From NCBI RefSeq assembly GCF_011516755.1, contig NZ_WOSY01000004.1, forward strand, positions 62,001-126,000: 64,000 nt of DNA, in the 5' to 3' direction. The stretch is from Acetobacter conturbans (GTDB taxonomy: Bacteria > Pseudomonadota > Alphaproteobacteria > Acetobacterales > Acetobacteraceae). Both the position numbers and the translations under genes were made by a program. A model generated the notes under the pieces. It did no database searches. It was not told the DNA's origin and saw only the letters and a program-made list of their open reading frames with translations. Below are positions 8,792 to 19,223 of this stretch, piece by piece (position 1 is the first letter of the stretch; each line of letters begins with the position of its first letter).

Positions 8792-10296
8792 TTGTTCGGA
8801 ATTGCTGATTTTTTCAAAAAAAGAAAGTATCTGAAGAAGATAACGCCGCATGCAAAGACATTTTTGTTAAAAATGATCGTGCCGAGGACAATAAACAGAC
8901 TCTAAAAATAGACCATAATGATTGTTTTTGTTTAATAACCCATCATGGAACAATCCTGTTCGCTGATTCTGATGGCTCTTTAAGGCATGTTCTGCCAGCA
9001 AAGAATGTCAGGCCGATATTGGGAGTAAATGTAAAAGGTGGAGTCTGGCTGGTTCGGGAATTAGAAGATGGTCGATATGAATCCTTGGTCTCAGATGCGG
9101 GCTCTGAAAAAATTCGATTTTCATCAACAGAGCAACCATCCATTTTAAGTATTGGTGGCAGTATCCATGATGGAGTTTCATTCTCTTTCGGAGGGAAATA
9201 TCTTATCTGCTTCCCGGATGGGACGGCGTCTTTCAGTAGCGAGAATTTAGGGGCGTGGGAAAATTTAGCTTTAATTTCGTATGAGACATTTCAGTGGTTT
9301 CTTTCCGCGGATAAACAGGGATGGTTTGATTGCATTACTGAGGAAAAAATTTCTTTTCAGTCGTTTAGAAAACAAGATGCTCTGACTTATATGGATTGTG
9401 GCGCCTTTTCATACCGTCTAAGTGGGCGGCCAGGCCCCGTTATTGTTTCCGGAGAACAATCGACGCAGGCTTTTATTTTTGATTCGTTTCAAAGACGCCG
9501 CAACATCGTGCGCTATAATCCGCTTGTTTATTTTTGTGTATTTGGTGATGATGAATACTATCAATGCTGCGCTTTGGCGCTCACCTCTCTCAGGCGCTTT
9601 GGATTATATGAAGGTGATGTTTTTATTGTCGCTGACCGTGATTCAAACGAAACACTGAGCTTCTTTCCTGAGGATGTTCATCGCAATACTCACATTGTGC
9701 AGGCATCTGACGCAGATCATTTATTTGAAAGATATAAGATTTTCGAACATAGAATTGATGGATATTCGCCAGTTCTTTATTTGGATACAGATATTATCAT
9801 TTCAAGTGATATTAATGGGATTATCAAAAAAGCAGCTTTTCAGGATGGTTTCCATCTCTATCGTGAAGCGGCGGGAGAAGCCGATTTAATCAAAGTCACG
9901 CAGTGGGATGTGATTGCTAATTGGTGGGGCGCATGGATGATAGGAAGGGAAGGAGAGATAGGAGATCTATCTTTTTGGCGAGCAACTTCCGGTATAATGC
10001 TCTTCAGTGATTTACCAGCTACACACAGAATGTTCGAGACGGTATGTCGCGTAGGGAAACTCACACGGCGACATGAAATCGACTGGTTCGGAGACCAGCC
10101 TGTGTTGAATTATGTCGCTACTCAGACAGAAATGGTCGATATAGAATTATTGAAAGATAAATCTCTGAATAGTGCTTATGTAGATCACTTTATGTCAAAT
10201 AGAGCGCGGTTTCTAATGCATATCTCTATGGGGGTAGGCGAAGGAAAGAAGAAATTTCCAATCATGAAAGAGTTATTCGACACATTGTCTGCATGA
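8792..10296 (+). CDS. GT8-like glycosyltransferase with an apparent frameshift near its N-terminus
   Basis: The C-terminal half is a GT-A type glycosyltransferase: YFCVFGDDEYYQCCALALTS, FIVADRD, and the metal-binding LYLDTDIIISSDING with its DxD motif, ending in INHIS-like MHISMGVGEGKK, as in glycogenin and LPS galactosyltransferases. The open frame continues upstream of the first in-frame start (TTG, 9019) as sensible protein back to 8809 without any start codon. A plausible start is TTG at 8792 behind GGAAGG (8779-8784), in another frame, giving MFGIADFFKK. The two frames join if one base is gained in the A7 tract at 8816-8822. The gene is much richer in A and T than its neighbours, suggesting recent acquisition. 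It could be a frameshift mutant, slippage-expressed, or affected by a sequencing error. Confidence 0.68.
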
Positions 10297-10316
10297 TTTA
10301 TCGAAAGAGATAAATT

Positions 10317-10336
10317 GGCGCGACCGTCGTCGCGCC
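10317..10336. terminator. Bidirectional terminator hairpin
   Basis: A perfect 8-bp stem, GGCGCGAC and GTCGCGCC with a CGTC loop, is followed on the plus strand by TTTATT and preceded by AAATT, which reads as AATTT on the minus strand. It lies between the convergent glycosyltransferase and ene-reductase genes and can end both transcripts. Confidence 0.85.
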
Positions 10337-10343
10337 TTTATTG

Positions 10344-11420
10344 TCAGTCATTGAGAAACGGATAATCCGTATAGCCCTCGGCACCCTGACTATACCAGGT
10401 TTTCATGTCATCCTTCGCCACCGCCTGATTTTCCTTCAGACGACGTACCAGATCCGGGTTCGAGATAAAGGGGCGTCCGAAGGCAATGGCATCCGCCACG
10501 CCTGATGACACCGTCTCAATCGCCTCTTCGCGCGTATAGTCCTGATTTAGAACGAGTGGTTTTTTGAACACTTCGCGGATGGGACCATGCAGTTTGGGCT
10601 GATCCGTTTTGCCGAATGTGCCGTTTGGTCCCGGTTCACGCAGTTCGAGGAAGGCGATGTCAAAATCGTTCAGCATCTTCGCCGCAGGAACAAAAACCTG
10701 TTCCGGATGACTGTCGATGCAGCCCTGTGTGTCACCGTTCGGAGAGAGGCGGACCGAAGTTCTGTCAGCGCCAATAGTCTCAACGACCCGTTCCGTCACT
10801 TCCCGTAGGAAACGAATGCGGTTTTCAGGAGAGCCACCATATTCGTCCGTCCGGTGATTGGTGCCATCCCGCAGAAACTCATCGACCAGATAACCATTTG
10901 CAGCGTGAATTTGCACGCCGTCGAAGCCAGCAGCCAGAGCGTTACGTGCCGCGTTCTCGTAGTCGTTGAGAATGCGGGCGATGTCGGTTTTCGTCAGTTC
11001 TCGTGCCTGCTCGGGTGGCTGCTTGCCATCATAGGTATGCAGGGCTTCAGGTGCGAATGTCGGGGAGCATGACACAGGCTGAGTGCCGGTCACGCTTGAG
11101 TGCACCATGCGTCCCATATGCCAGATCTGGGCGATGATCTTGCCGCCTTTTTCATGGACGGCAGCGGTGACCGGTTTCCAAGCTTCGACCTGTTCCTGTG
11201 ACCACAAGCCGGGCGCGTATGGCCAGCCCAGACCCTCCCTGCTGATGCCGGTTGCTTCCGAAATGATCACGCCAGCACTCGCCCGCTGACCATAATACTC
11301 GGCCATCAGGGGTGTCGGAACGTGCTCTCGTGTGCTGCGTCCACGGGTAAGGGGGGCCATGAAAATACGGTTTTTTGCCTGAATGGCGCCAACTTGGATG
11401 GGATCAAACAGACTGGGCAT
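10344..11420 (-). CDS. Old Yellow Enzyme family alkene reductase (NADH:flavin oxidoreductase)
   Basis: A 358-residue FMN-dependent ene-reductase similar to N-ethylmaleimide reductase. It begins MPSLFDPIQVGAIQAKNRIFMAPLTRGRS, the usual OYE start, and has the substrate-binding His-Asn pair in QIHAANGYLVDEFLRD around residue 180, followed by DEYGGSPENRIRFL. Near the C-terminus is the FMN phosphate-binding region with DAIAFGRPFISNPDLV. Such enzymes reduce activated C=C bonds of enals, enones and nitro compounds, often in electrophile detoxification. It stands alone on the minus strand, with a terminator directly behind its stop codon. The true substrate cannot be read from sequence. Confidence 0.94.
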   Translation of the reverse strand: MPSLFDPIQVGAIQAKNRIFMAPLTRGRSTREHVPTPLMAEYYGQRASAGVIISEATGISREGLGWPYAPGLWSQEQVEAWKPVTAAVHEKGGKIIAQIWHMGRMVHSSVTGTQPVSCSPTFAPEALHTYDGKQPPEQARELTKTDIARILNDYENAARNALAAGFDGVQIHAANGYLVDEFLRDGTNHRTDEYGGSPENRIRFLREVTERVVETIGADRTSVRLSPNGDTQGCIDSHPEQVFVPAAKMLNDFDIAFLELREPGPNGTFGKTDQPKLHGPIREVFKKPLVLNQDYTREEAIETVSSGVADAIAFGRPFISNPDLVRRLKENQAVAKDDMKTWYSQGAEGYTDYPFLND

Positions 11421-11501
11421 AACAAATCCTGTTCAGCGATGACTTCCACAATTAGGAGGTGGCGTCGGGGAGATGCAATTACAATCCGGATGACCGATAC
11501 T

Positions 11502-12497
11502 TTATCGTTTTTCAGGCACAGCTTTCTTGGCGACCATTGGCTTTTCAGCAGTCTTAGGGCTTATCTTGGCCGCAAAAATCCGGCCCTGCCGGTAAAACAA
11601 CCAGACGTGATGCGTCGCGAACCAGTCAGACCCAAGCAGCATATCCACACCCTGCTCTGAGATGGGCGCAACAGTGAGAACGGGATTGGTTTCCGTTTCC
11701 CTGCCGATGGTGAGGGTGTGAAAATGGTGCCAGCGATAGACGGTCTCCCTTCCATCCACTCCCGCCGTGGTGCCGCCCGGATCGACGTCGAGCTGGCTAT
11801 CCGTCACGCCTATGGCTTTCGCGGCCCGGCGCGAAAGAATGCGTGAGCGCGCACCGCTGTCCAGAAGCGCGGTCAGTTCATGGCCGTCCAGCCGGACTTT
11901 CAGCACGATGCGATGACCGGTTTCCTCACCTTGCAGTTCATCCCACTCCCGGGCCGGTTCATCCGGAGGGGTCAGTGTGCAGCTATCCGGCGTCTTGCTG
12001 GGGGATGCCCACATGGCGAGCCGTCCATGTGGGGCGTCGATTTCCAGCACGTCATGCGCCAGCACATCTCCGCCGAGGAGCCCTTCCACGGGGGGATTGA
12101 TGTTCGGACGGCTGGGTAGGAAACCGAGCGGCATGGACACCGGACCGAATCCCGCATTTCCTACCCGAAGGCTCGGGACGATCACATTCGGGACAACCCC
12201 TCCTGATCCGCCGGTGCCGCTGACATGGGTGAAGGCATGCGGATCTTGCGGCAGGTTCAGAAAACGGGCGAGCCAGGGTGAGATAAGGCTGCCCTCCGAT
12301 CCCGTATCGACAATGAAACTGACCGTACGGTCAGCCACTGTGACGGGAGCGGAGAGAAAGCCGAGATCGTTCCGCAAAGGAGCGTCCATGATCTGCGTGA
12401 GCGGACAGGATGCGGCCTTCGCGTCACCCGCCACACAAAGAGTCAACGCGCCCAGCCCGAGCGCTGGCATTATTGCAAACAGGGACAGGCGCGACAC
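11502..12497 (-). CDS. Exported retropepsin-like aspartic protease with two DTG/DSG domains
   Basis: A 331-residue predicted exported protein with two retropepsin-like halves. From a GTG at 12497 it opens with a signal peptide (MSRLSLFAIMPALGLGALTL) ending near AKAAS. The first catalytic motif is FIVDTGSEGSLIS with Asp64; the second is TALLDSGARSRILS with Asp213. Each half ends in a flap-like Gly-rich segment (VEGLLGGDVLAHDV and VDMLLGSDWF). The tandem could form an intramolecular dimer with one active site, as in pepsins. The frame stays open upstream into pip, but the GTG lies just 13 bases beyond the pip stop and suits coupling. It is the last gene of the xerC-pip operon. Its substrate is unknown. 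Confidence 0.8.
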   Translation of the reverse strand: MSRLSLFAIMPALGLGALTLCVAGDAKAASCPLTQIMDAPLRNDLGFLSAPVTVADRTVSFIVDTGSEGSLISPWLARFLNLPQDPHAFTHVSGTGGSGGVVPNVIVPSLRVGNAGFGPVSMPLGFLPSRPNINPPVEGLLGGDVLAHDVLEIDAPHGRLAMWASPSKTPDSCTLTPPDEPAREWDELQGEETGHRIVLKVRLDGHELTALLDSGARSRILSRRAAKAIGVTDSQLDVDPGGTTAGVDGRETVYRWHHFHTLTIGRETETNPVLTVAPISEQGVDMLLGSDWFATHHVWLFYRQGRIFAAKISPKTAEKPMVAKKAVPEKR

Positions 12498-12510
12498 GAC
12501 GTCAGTTCTT

Positions 12511-14444
<1,934 letters not shown>

Positions 14445-14504
14445 CGCATATTCCTCTGCAAGGGGGCGAGACAGAACGCCGGGAAGGGGTTAGAGAAAGC
14501 CATC

Positions 14505-16745
14505 ATGGTGCAGAGCAGCCTACTGGAACCTCCGCCTTCGCGAAAGCGTGTGTCTGTCCTGTTACCGCTGCCGTTTCCTCATCCGCTGGATTATGCCGTT
14601 CCCGAAGCGCTGGTCGACTCGCTTGCGCCCGGCGATGTGGTGGTCGTGCCGCTTGGCGGCCGACGTGAGACGGGTGTGATCTGGGAACAGACGAAGCTGC
14701 CTGCCGATCTGGCGCCACCGCCGCCGCCGGACATTGCTGCTTCCCGTCTGCGTCCCCTGAAGGAACGGCTGGACCTTCCGCCGCTGTCCGCCGAACTGCG
14801 CCAGTTCATCGACTGGGTGGCGGCCTATACGGTGTCACCGCCCGGCATGGTGCTGGCGATGGCCCTCCGCTCGCATCTGCGCGGGGAGCAGGCCGCACCG
14901 GGTGTGGGGTGGGTGCGTGACGGGGAGCCACCGGACAGCTTGCGGATGACTCCGGCGCGTCGCGCGGTGCTGGAGGCGTTGCCTGCCGGAGCCGAGCCGG
15001 TGACGATGGGGGATCTGACGCAGACGGCTGGTGTCGGTATCTCGGTCGTTCGCGGGCTGGCGGATGCTGGCGTGCTGCGGAGCGTGCTGATGGCAGCGGC
15101 CTCGCCGTTCGCGGAACCGGATGCGCTGCATAACCTTCCGGTTCTGGAAGGCGATCAGGCTCTCGCGGCGAGCGAGTTGCGGGCACGGGTGGATGAGCGC
15201 GCTTTCTCGGCAACCTTGCTGGAAGGTGTGACCGGGTCCGGCAAGACCGAAATTTATCTCGAAGCCGTGGCGGAATGTCTGGCGCACGGGCGGCAGGCGC
15301 TGGTGCTGTTGCCGGAAATCGCCTTGTCGGCCCAGTGGATGGACCGTTTTGCCCGACGCTTCGGTGTGCGGCCAGCGGTCTGGCATTCCGAGATCGGTCA
15401 GAAGGCTCGGCGGCTGACATGGGCGGCTTGCGAGGATGGGTCGGCGAAAGTGATCGTGGGGGCACGCTCGGCGCTGTTCATGCCTTTCAGCAACCTCGGG
15501 CTTGTGATCGTCGATGAAGAACACGAGGCTGTTTTCAAGCAGGAGGAAGGCGTCACCTATAACGCACGGGACATGGCGGTCGTGCGGGCGCGGCTGGCGA
15601 AGGTTCCCATCGTGCTGGCCTCGGCGACGCCAAGCCTTGAGACACTGAACAATGTCGAAACCGGTCGTTACAGGCATCTGGTGCTGACGGCACGGCATGG
15701 CGGCGCGACCATGCCGGAAACCCGGCTGATCGACATGCGTGAAAATCCGCCGCCGCGTGGCCTGTTTCTCTCGCCCGTTCTGGTGGAGGCGGTAAAGTCG
15801 CGTCTGGAACGTGGCGAACAGGCGATGCTGTTCCTGAATCGCCGTGGTTATGCGCCTCTCACGCTCTGTCGCACCTGTGGACACCGGATGGAGTGTCCGA
15901 ACTGCACCTCATGGTTGGTTGAGCACAGAAAAAAACGTGTTCTGGCCTGTCATTATTGCGAACATACCGAACCTGTTCCCCATGCCTGCCCGACCTGCGG
16001 GGCCGAGGATAGTCTGACAGCCATCGGTCCGGGTATTGAACGGATCACCGATGAAGCCCGCAGCGAGTTTCCGGATGCGCGGATCATGGTGATGGCCAGT
16101 GATACGCTTGGTGCGCCTGCGGCGATGGCAGAAGCAGTCGGAAAGATATCACGCCGGGAAGTTGACCTCATCATTGGCACGCAGATCGTTGCCAAGGGCT
16201 GGCATTTTCCGCATCTGACGCTTGTTGGCGTGGTGGATGCGGATCTCGGGCTTGGTGGTGCGGATTTGCGGGCAGGGGAGCGAACGATGCAGCTTCTGCA
16301 TCAGGTGGCGGGGCGCGCTGGTCGTGCTGAAGCTGCGGGTGAAGTGCTGCTTCAGAGTTTCACACCGGAGCATCCCGTGATGCAGGCGCTGGTATCCGGC
16401 GATTTCGCGGCCTTCATGGCGGAAGAGGCGGACCAGCGCAGGCCGGGTTTCTGGCCGCCTTTTGGTCGTCTGGCGGCCCTGATTATCAGTTCCGAAAATG
16501 CCGATGCTGCGGATAATGCAGCACGTCAGCTTGGGATTTCCGCTCCCCATGGAAACGGGGTCGAGGTTCTGGGGCCGGTGCCCGCGCCGATTGCCGTGCT
16601 GCGCGGGCGGCATCGGCGACGTCTGTTGTTGCGGACGCATCGGAACATCGCCGTGCAGCCGATCCTGCGACGCTGGCTGGGGCAGGTGACACTGACAAGT
16701 GCTGTGCGGGTGGATGTGGACGTGGACCCGATTTCGTTCATGTGA
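14505..16745 (+). CDS. priA: Primosomal replication restart helicase PriA
   Basis: PriA is a 3'-5' superfamily 2 DNA helicase that reloads the replisome at stalled or repaired forks. The 746-residue protein has the N-terminal 3' DNA-binding domain (VSVLLPLPFPHPLDYAVPE). Next come Walker A, LLEGVTGSGKTEIYLEAV, and the DEAH-type box VIVDEEHEAVFKQEEG. The zinc-binding cysteine cluster follows (CRTCGHRMECPNC, then CHYCEHTE and CPTCG). The C-terminal helicase lobe has GTQIVAKGWHFPHLTLVGV and QVAGRAGRAEAAGEVL. The frame is open far upstream across antisense xerC, but the ATG at 14505 after GGGAAGGGG gives the normal start and length. It is transcribed alone. Confidence 0.96.
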   Translation: MVQSSLLEPPPSRKRVSVLLPLPFPHPLDYAVPEALVDSLAPGDVVVVPLGGRRETGVIWEQTKLPADLAPPPPPDIAASRLRPLKERLDLPPLSAELRQFIDWVAAYTVSPPGMVLAMALRSHLRGEQAAPGVGWVRDGEPPDSLRMTPARRAVLEALPAGAEPVTMGDLTQTAGVGISVVRGLADAGVLRSVLMAAASPFAEPDALHNLPVLEGDQALAASELRARVDERAFSATLLEGVTGSGKTEIYLEAVAECLAHGRQALVLLPEIALSAQWMDRFARRFGVRPAVWHSEIGQKARRLTWAACEDGSAKVIVGARSALFMPFSNLGLVIVDEEHEAVFKQEEGVTYNARDMAVVRARLAKVPIVLASATPSLETLNNVETGRYRHLVLTARHGGATMPETRLIDMRENPPPRGLFLSPVLVEAVKSRLERGEQAMLFLNRRGYAPLTLCRTCGHRMECPNCTSWLVEHRKKRVLACHYCEHTEPVPHACPTCGAEDSLTAIGPGIERITDEARSEFPDARIMVMASDTLGAPAAMAEAVGKISRREVDLIIGTQIVAKGWHFPHLTLVGVVDADLGLGGADLRAGERTMQLLHQVAGRAGRAEAAGEVLLQSFTPEHPVMQALVSGDFAAFMAEEADQRRPGFWPPFGRLAALIISSENADAADNAARQLGISAPHGNGVEVLGPVPAPIAVLRGRHRRRLLLRTHRNIAVQPILRRWLGQVTLTSAVRVDVDVDPISFM

Positions 16746-16748
16746 GGA

Positions 16749-16775
16749 GAGGCTCCGTCGGGGAAACGGAGCCTC
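16749..16775. terminator. Hairpin after priA
   Basis: GAGGCTCCGT (16749-16758) pairs with ACGGAGCCTC (16766-16775) as a perfect 10-bp stem with a 7-base loop. It lies four bases past the priA stop and before the convergent small gene. No long T-run follows. Confidence 0.6.
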
Positions 16776-16790
16776 CTGATAATAGCAGGA

Positions 16791-17030
16791 TCAGTGTGGG
16801 CGATGATCTGCCAAGACAATCAGGCGCCAGCGAATGAGACCCTGATTTTGGGTATGTTCATGGTGATTTTGCGGAGGGAGGCTATGGCCTTGAGCGATAG
16901 CCATTTCCCTGCCGCAGCCTTCACAGCGATAGATCCCTGCATGAGATGCGGGGCTTCCAGGGGTATGAATGCTGTCAAAAACAGAATCATTCGTGGAAGT
17001 AATAAGCGATGGATATTTGTAGAGTGCCAT
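16791..17030 (-). CDS. Small conserved zinc-ribbon-like protein
   Basis: A 79-residue cytoplasmic protein starting MALYKYPSLITSTNDSVFDS behind a strong ribosome site (GGGAGGCCAAT). It holds one CxxC pair in GIYRCEGCGREMAIAQGH and the stretch LPPQNHHEHTQNQGLIRWRL. The two cysteines with following histidines could bind a metal. I recall small proteins of this pattern (GIYRCxGCGxE then LPPQNHH) from many proteobacteria, without a known function. An ATG-less longer frame extends upstream to 17081 but lacks a ribosome site. It faces priA tail to tail, and a long gap with a strong hairpin lies on its 5' side. Confidence 0.75.
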   Translation of the reverse strand: MALYKYPSLITSTNDSVFDSIHTPGSPASHAGIYRCEGCGREMAIAQGHSLPPQNHHEHTQNQGLIRWRLIVLADHRPH

Positions 17031-17340
17031 ATTGGCCTCCCTTGTAAAAGAGAGCCGCTTGACCATACGCCCTTTGTTCACACATAAAAGCTATGTGCAC
17101 CAAGCATAAAGGCGCATTCCCACTACGGCTCGACGTTGTGGGTCGAAAGGGGTCGGACTGCAACCTCCGGCCCCTTTCTTTATGTCTGAACCCTCAATAC
17201 CGATATTTTGATGTAATGTGAAGAAGGTTAACGCCTTCTGGTTGTATTTTTTTTTAATGGAGGGTTATTCAACCTTAAGTTGTTCGTTAAGGATTCTACG
17301 GTGAGCTAGTGAGGGGCTTCCTGCCAGACCTTACGCACCC
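17031..17340. other. 310-base intergenic region containing one strong palindrome
   Basis: No coding frame is supported. The main structure is a long-stem hairpin at 17146-17177, listed separately. Downstream of it lies a T9 tract near 17248 and the GGTTAACGCC region. The gap holds the 5' region of the small zinc-ribbon-like gene and the 3' end of the LysR gene. I saw no tRNA-like T-loop, and a small RNA ending at the hairpin is possible but unproven. Confidence 0.4.
17146..17177. terminator. Strong hairpin in the 17.1 kb gap
   Basis: AAAGGGGTCGG (17146-17156) pairs with CCGGCCCCTTT (17167-17177) over 11 bp with one G-T pair and a 10-base loop. It is flanked by A-rich and T-rich sides and then CTTTAT. 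It could end the minus-strand LysR transcript, 160 bases upstream, or a short plus-strand RNA. Confidence 0.6.
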
Positions 17341-18240
17341 TCACTCCCCACTCAAAATATAAGGGCTTTTCTCCTCGCACAGCCGCTGGCGCAACCATCG
17401 CGCTGCGGGGCCATGCGGTTTCTCCCTGTCCCACACAACAGAGAGTGGTACCTGTGGGTGGCCGGCGTCGAACAGCAGTTCAGGTGTGACGATAAACGGC
17501 GCAGTGGGGGAGGTTGCCAGCACATGCTCGGACACGAAGGCCCAGCCCACCCCGTGTTTCACCATTTCCAGAATGACCCAGTTGCTTTCCACCCACCAGA
17601 CTTCTGCCGCGATCCGCAACTGCTGCCGATCGGGTTTTCGTCCACGGGAGGCAACGAGAATCTGTCGGTGTTGCTTCAGATCCTCCCACTCCACCGGGGC
17701 GTTCGCCAGTGGATGATTTCGGCCACAGACCAGCCTGAGTGGAACGCGCCCGATGGTGCGGAAATCAAGATCGGCAGGTGGTTTCTCCTGCTGCCACATC
17801 ACTCCGAGATCGGCGCTTCCGAGCCGCACCATGTCTCCCACATCTTCCATCAGGGGGAGCAGCAGCTCGAGTTCCACATGCGGAAACTGTGAGGCAAAAT
17901 CCTGAAAGACGGGGCCAAGAGCCATTTCCGGGTAAAGTTCATCAATAGCGACGACCAGCCTGTTTTCCACGCCTTCTTCAAAAGAACGCGCCACGCCGAC
18001 CAGATGGTCCCGGCGATCAAGCACCACCCGCGCTTCTTCCAGCAAGCGTTGCCCCGCTTCTGTCAGCACAGGCAGGCGCCCTTCGCGACTGAACAGGGCA
18101 ATGCCGAGATCTGTTTCCAGATTGCTGACATGGGTGCTGATGGCGGACTGGGCGCGTCCCAGTTTGCGTGCCGCAGCGGAGAAAGAGCCACTGCTGGCGA
18201 CTTCTGTGAACGCCTGCAACTGTTCGAACGAAATGCTCAC
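17341..18240 (-). CDS. LysR-type transcriptional regulator
   Basis: A 299-residue DNA-binding regulator. The winged helix occupies residues 1-60 (MSISFEQLQAFTEVASSGSFSAAARKLGRAQSAISTHVSNLE), and the periplasmic-binding-protein-like effector domain follows (VVAIDELYPEMALGPVFQDFASQFPHVELELL). It is transcribed away from a PACE efflux gene, with 66 bases between the starts. LysR regulators commonly control the divergent neighbour, and the LysR protein AceR controls the PACE pump gene aceI in Acinetobacter. By analogy this regulator probably induces the adjacent pump in response to a cationic biocide or polyamine; that is inference. Confidence 0.9.
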   Translation of the reverse strand: MSISFEQLQAFTEVASSGSFSAAARKLGRAQSAISTHVSNLETDLGIALFSREGRLPVLTEAGQRLLEEARVVLDRRDHLVGVARSFEEGVENRLVVAIDELYPEMALGPVFQDFASQFPHVELELLLPLMEDVGDMVRLGSADLGVMWQQEKPPADLDFRTIGRVPLRLVCGRNHPLANAPVEWEDLKQHRQILVASRGRKPDRQQLRIAAEVWWVESNWVILEMVKHGVGWAFVSEHVLATSPTAPFIVTPELLFDAGHPQVPLSVVWDREKPHGPAARWLRQRLCEEKSPYILSGE

Positions 18241-18306
18241 TGATCCATCACCAAAACAGATGGTTTCTAACTTTTATTTCCCGAAAATGATGATACTCAG
18301 CCCGGT

Positions 18307-18795
18307 ATGTCAACTGAAACCACTATTTCCCCTCCCGCCATGCGCTCTGGCCCGGACCGTATCCGACATGCTCTCCTGTTCGAATGTATGGCCCTTGCCC
18401 TTGTGATTCCGACTGGAAGTTTGCTGTTCGGCATTAAAGCCTCGGACATGGGCGTCATTGGCGTGTTCAGCGCAGTTACAGCAACGATCTGGAATTATCT
18501 GTTCAACGGGCTTTTTGATCGGACGATGATTCGTCTGAAAGGCTCGACCCGCAAAACGCTGACGCTGCGGGTTGTTCACACGCTGCTTTTCGAGGCGGGA
18601 CTTCAGGTCGTTCTGCTGCCTGCCATCGCGGCTTATCTTGGTGTTTCCATCATGGAGGCACTTTCGCTCAATACAGCGATTGCCGTGTTCTATCTGTTTT
18701 ATGCCTTTTTCTTTAATATGGGATATGATGCTGCGTTCCCCCTGCACGCTTCTCGCATGGCGGGAAACAGGGAAATGGCTGTCTCTGCTGAGTAG
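18307..18795 (+). CDS. PACE family multidrug efflux transporter
   Basis: A 162-residue inner-membrane protein with four predicted helices, arranged as the two repeated pairs (BTP domains) of the proteobacterial antimicrobial compound efflux family. The conserved segments RIRHALLFECMALALVIP near residue 20, the Asn-bearing ATIWNYLFNGLFD near 60, RVVHTLLFEAGL near 90 and FYLFYAFFFNMGYDAAFP near 130 match this family. PACE pumps such as AceI export chlorhexidine, acriflavine and short diamines in exchange for protons. The divergent LysR gene supports an inducible pump. The Glu in LFECMAL fits the proton-coupling glutamate of the family. Confidence 0.92.
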   Translation: MSTETTISPPAMRSGPDRIRHALLFECMALALVIPTGSLLFGIKASDMGVIGVFSAVTATIWNYLFNGLFDRTMIRLKGSTRKTLTLRVVHTLLFEAGLQVVLLPAIAAYLGVSIMEALSLNTAIAVFYLFYAFFFNMGYDAAFPLHASRMAGNREMAVSAE

Positions 18796-19223
18796 AAACG
18801 TGTTTTTCTGAAACGTTGTGACTGAAAAACAGCTTTCTTTATCTCAGGCAAAGCGAAGCTTCGTGCTTGCACCCCGGAGTGGGCTGAGTCCTGTTGCGTC
18901 GACCATCCGGACGATATTCCGAGCGTGCACAGACGCCGAGGAAAGAGTTGAAATCGCCACTCCCGTGCAAGGAATAAGAGACTGTTTCAAAAGCTCTCTG
19001 CTGAGGGGCGCACCTGATAATGCCCGCGACCAATGTGGGTTTTTGACCACCGAAGCGAAATAGCCATGCGGGCCATGAGCAACGGCACGCCAGCAGAGAG
19101 CTTTTGAAACAGCCTCCAAAAGAACAGGCTGCCGCATGAACGGTTGCACGTTCAAAAGCGAAAATCATGTGAAGTGAGGCGCCGTCGTCCGGGTGATGCA
19201 GCAGGCCCCTCACAAGACATCCG
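18796..19223. other. Intergenic region between PACE gene and DUF2474 gene with MITE-like element
   Basis: About 430 bases without a supported gene. The central part is a 139-base segment bounded by long inverted repeats (separate entry). The outer part between 18818 and 18960 contains a short palindrome around GCGAAGCTTCG. The small open frames in it have no ribosome sites or recognisable similarity. Confidence 0.5.
18978..19116. mobile_element. MITE-like element with 26-base terminal inverted repeats
   Basis: The left end is GAGACTGTTTCAAAAGCTCT continuing to 19003. The right end (19091-19116) is its reverse complement, with 22 inner bases identical and one mismatch in the outer four. The core of about 87 bases is non-coding. 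Long perfect terminal repeats around a tiny core indicate a non-autonomous transposable element or a deletion derivative of an insertion sequence. No clear target duplication is visible. It lies in the gap between the convergent PACE gene and cydAB operon, where an insertion would be harmless. Confidence 0.65.

Noticed and set aside
8816-8823. Programmed -1 ribosomal frameshift at the A7G tract
   Set aside because: The heptamer A-AAA-AAG is in the downstream, not the upstream, reading frame, so it is not a standard slippery site; simple mutation or slippage on A7 is likelier.
17082-17340. tRNA or small-RNA gene in the gap before the LysR gene
   Set aside because: No cloverleaf, T-loop or CCA-end pattern was found on either strand; only a hairpin is supported.
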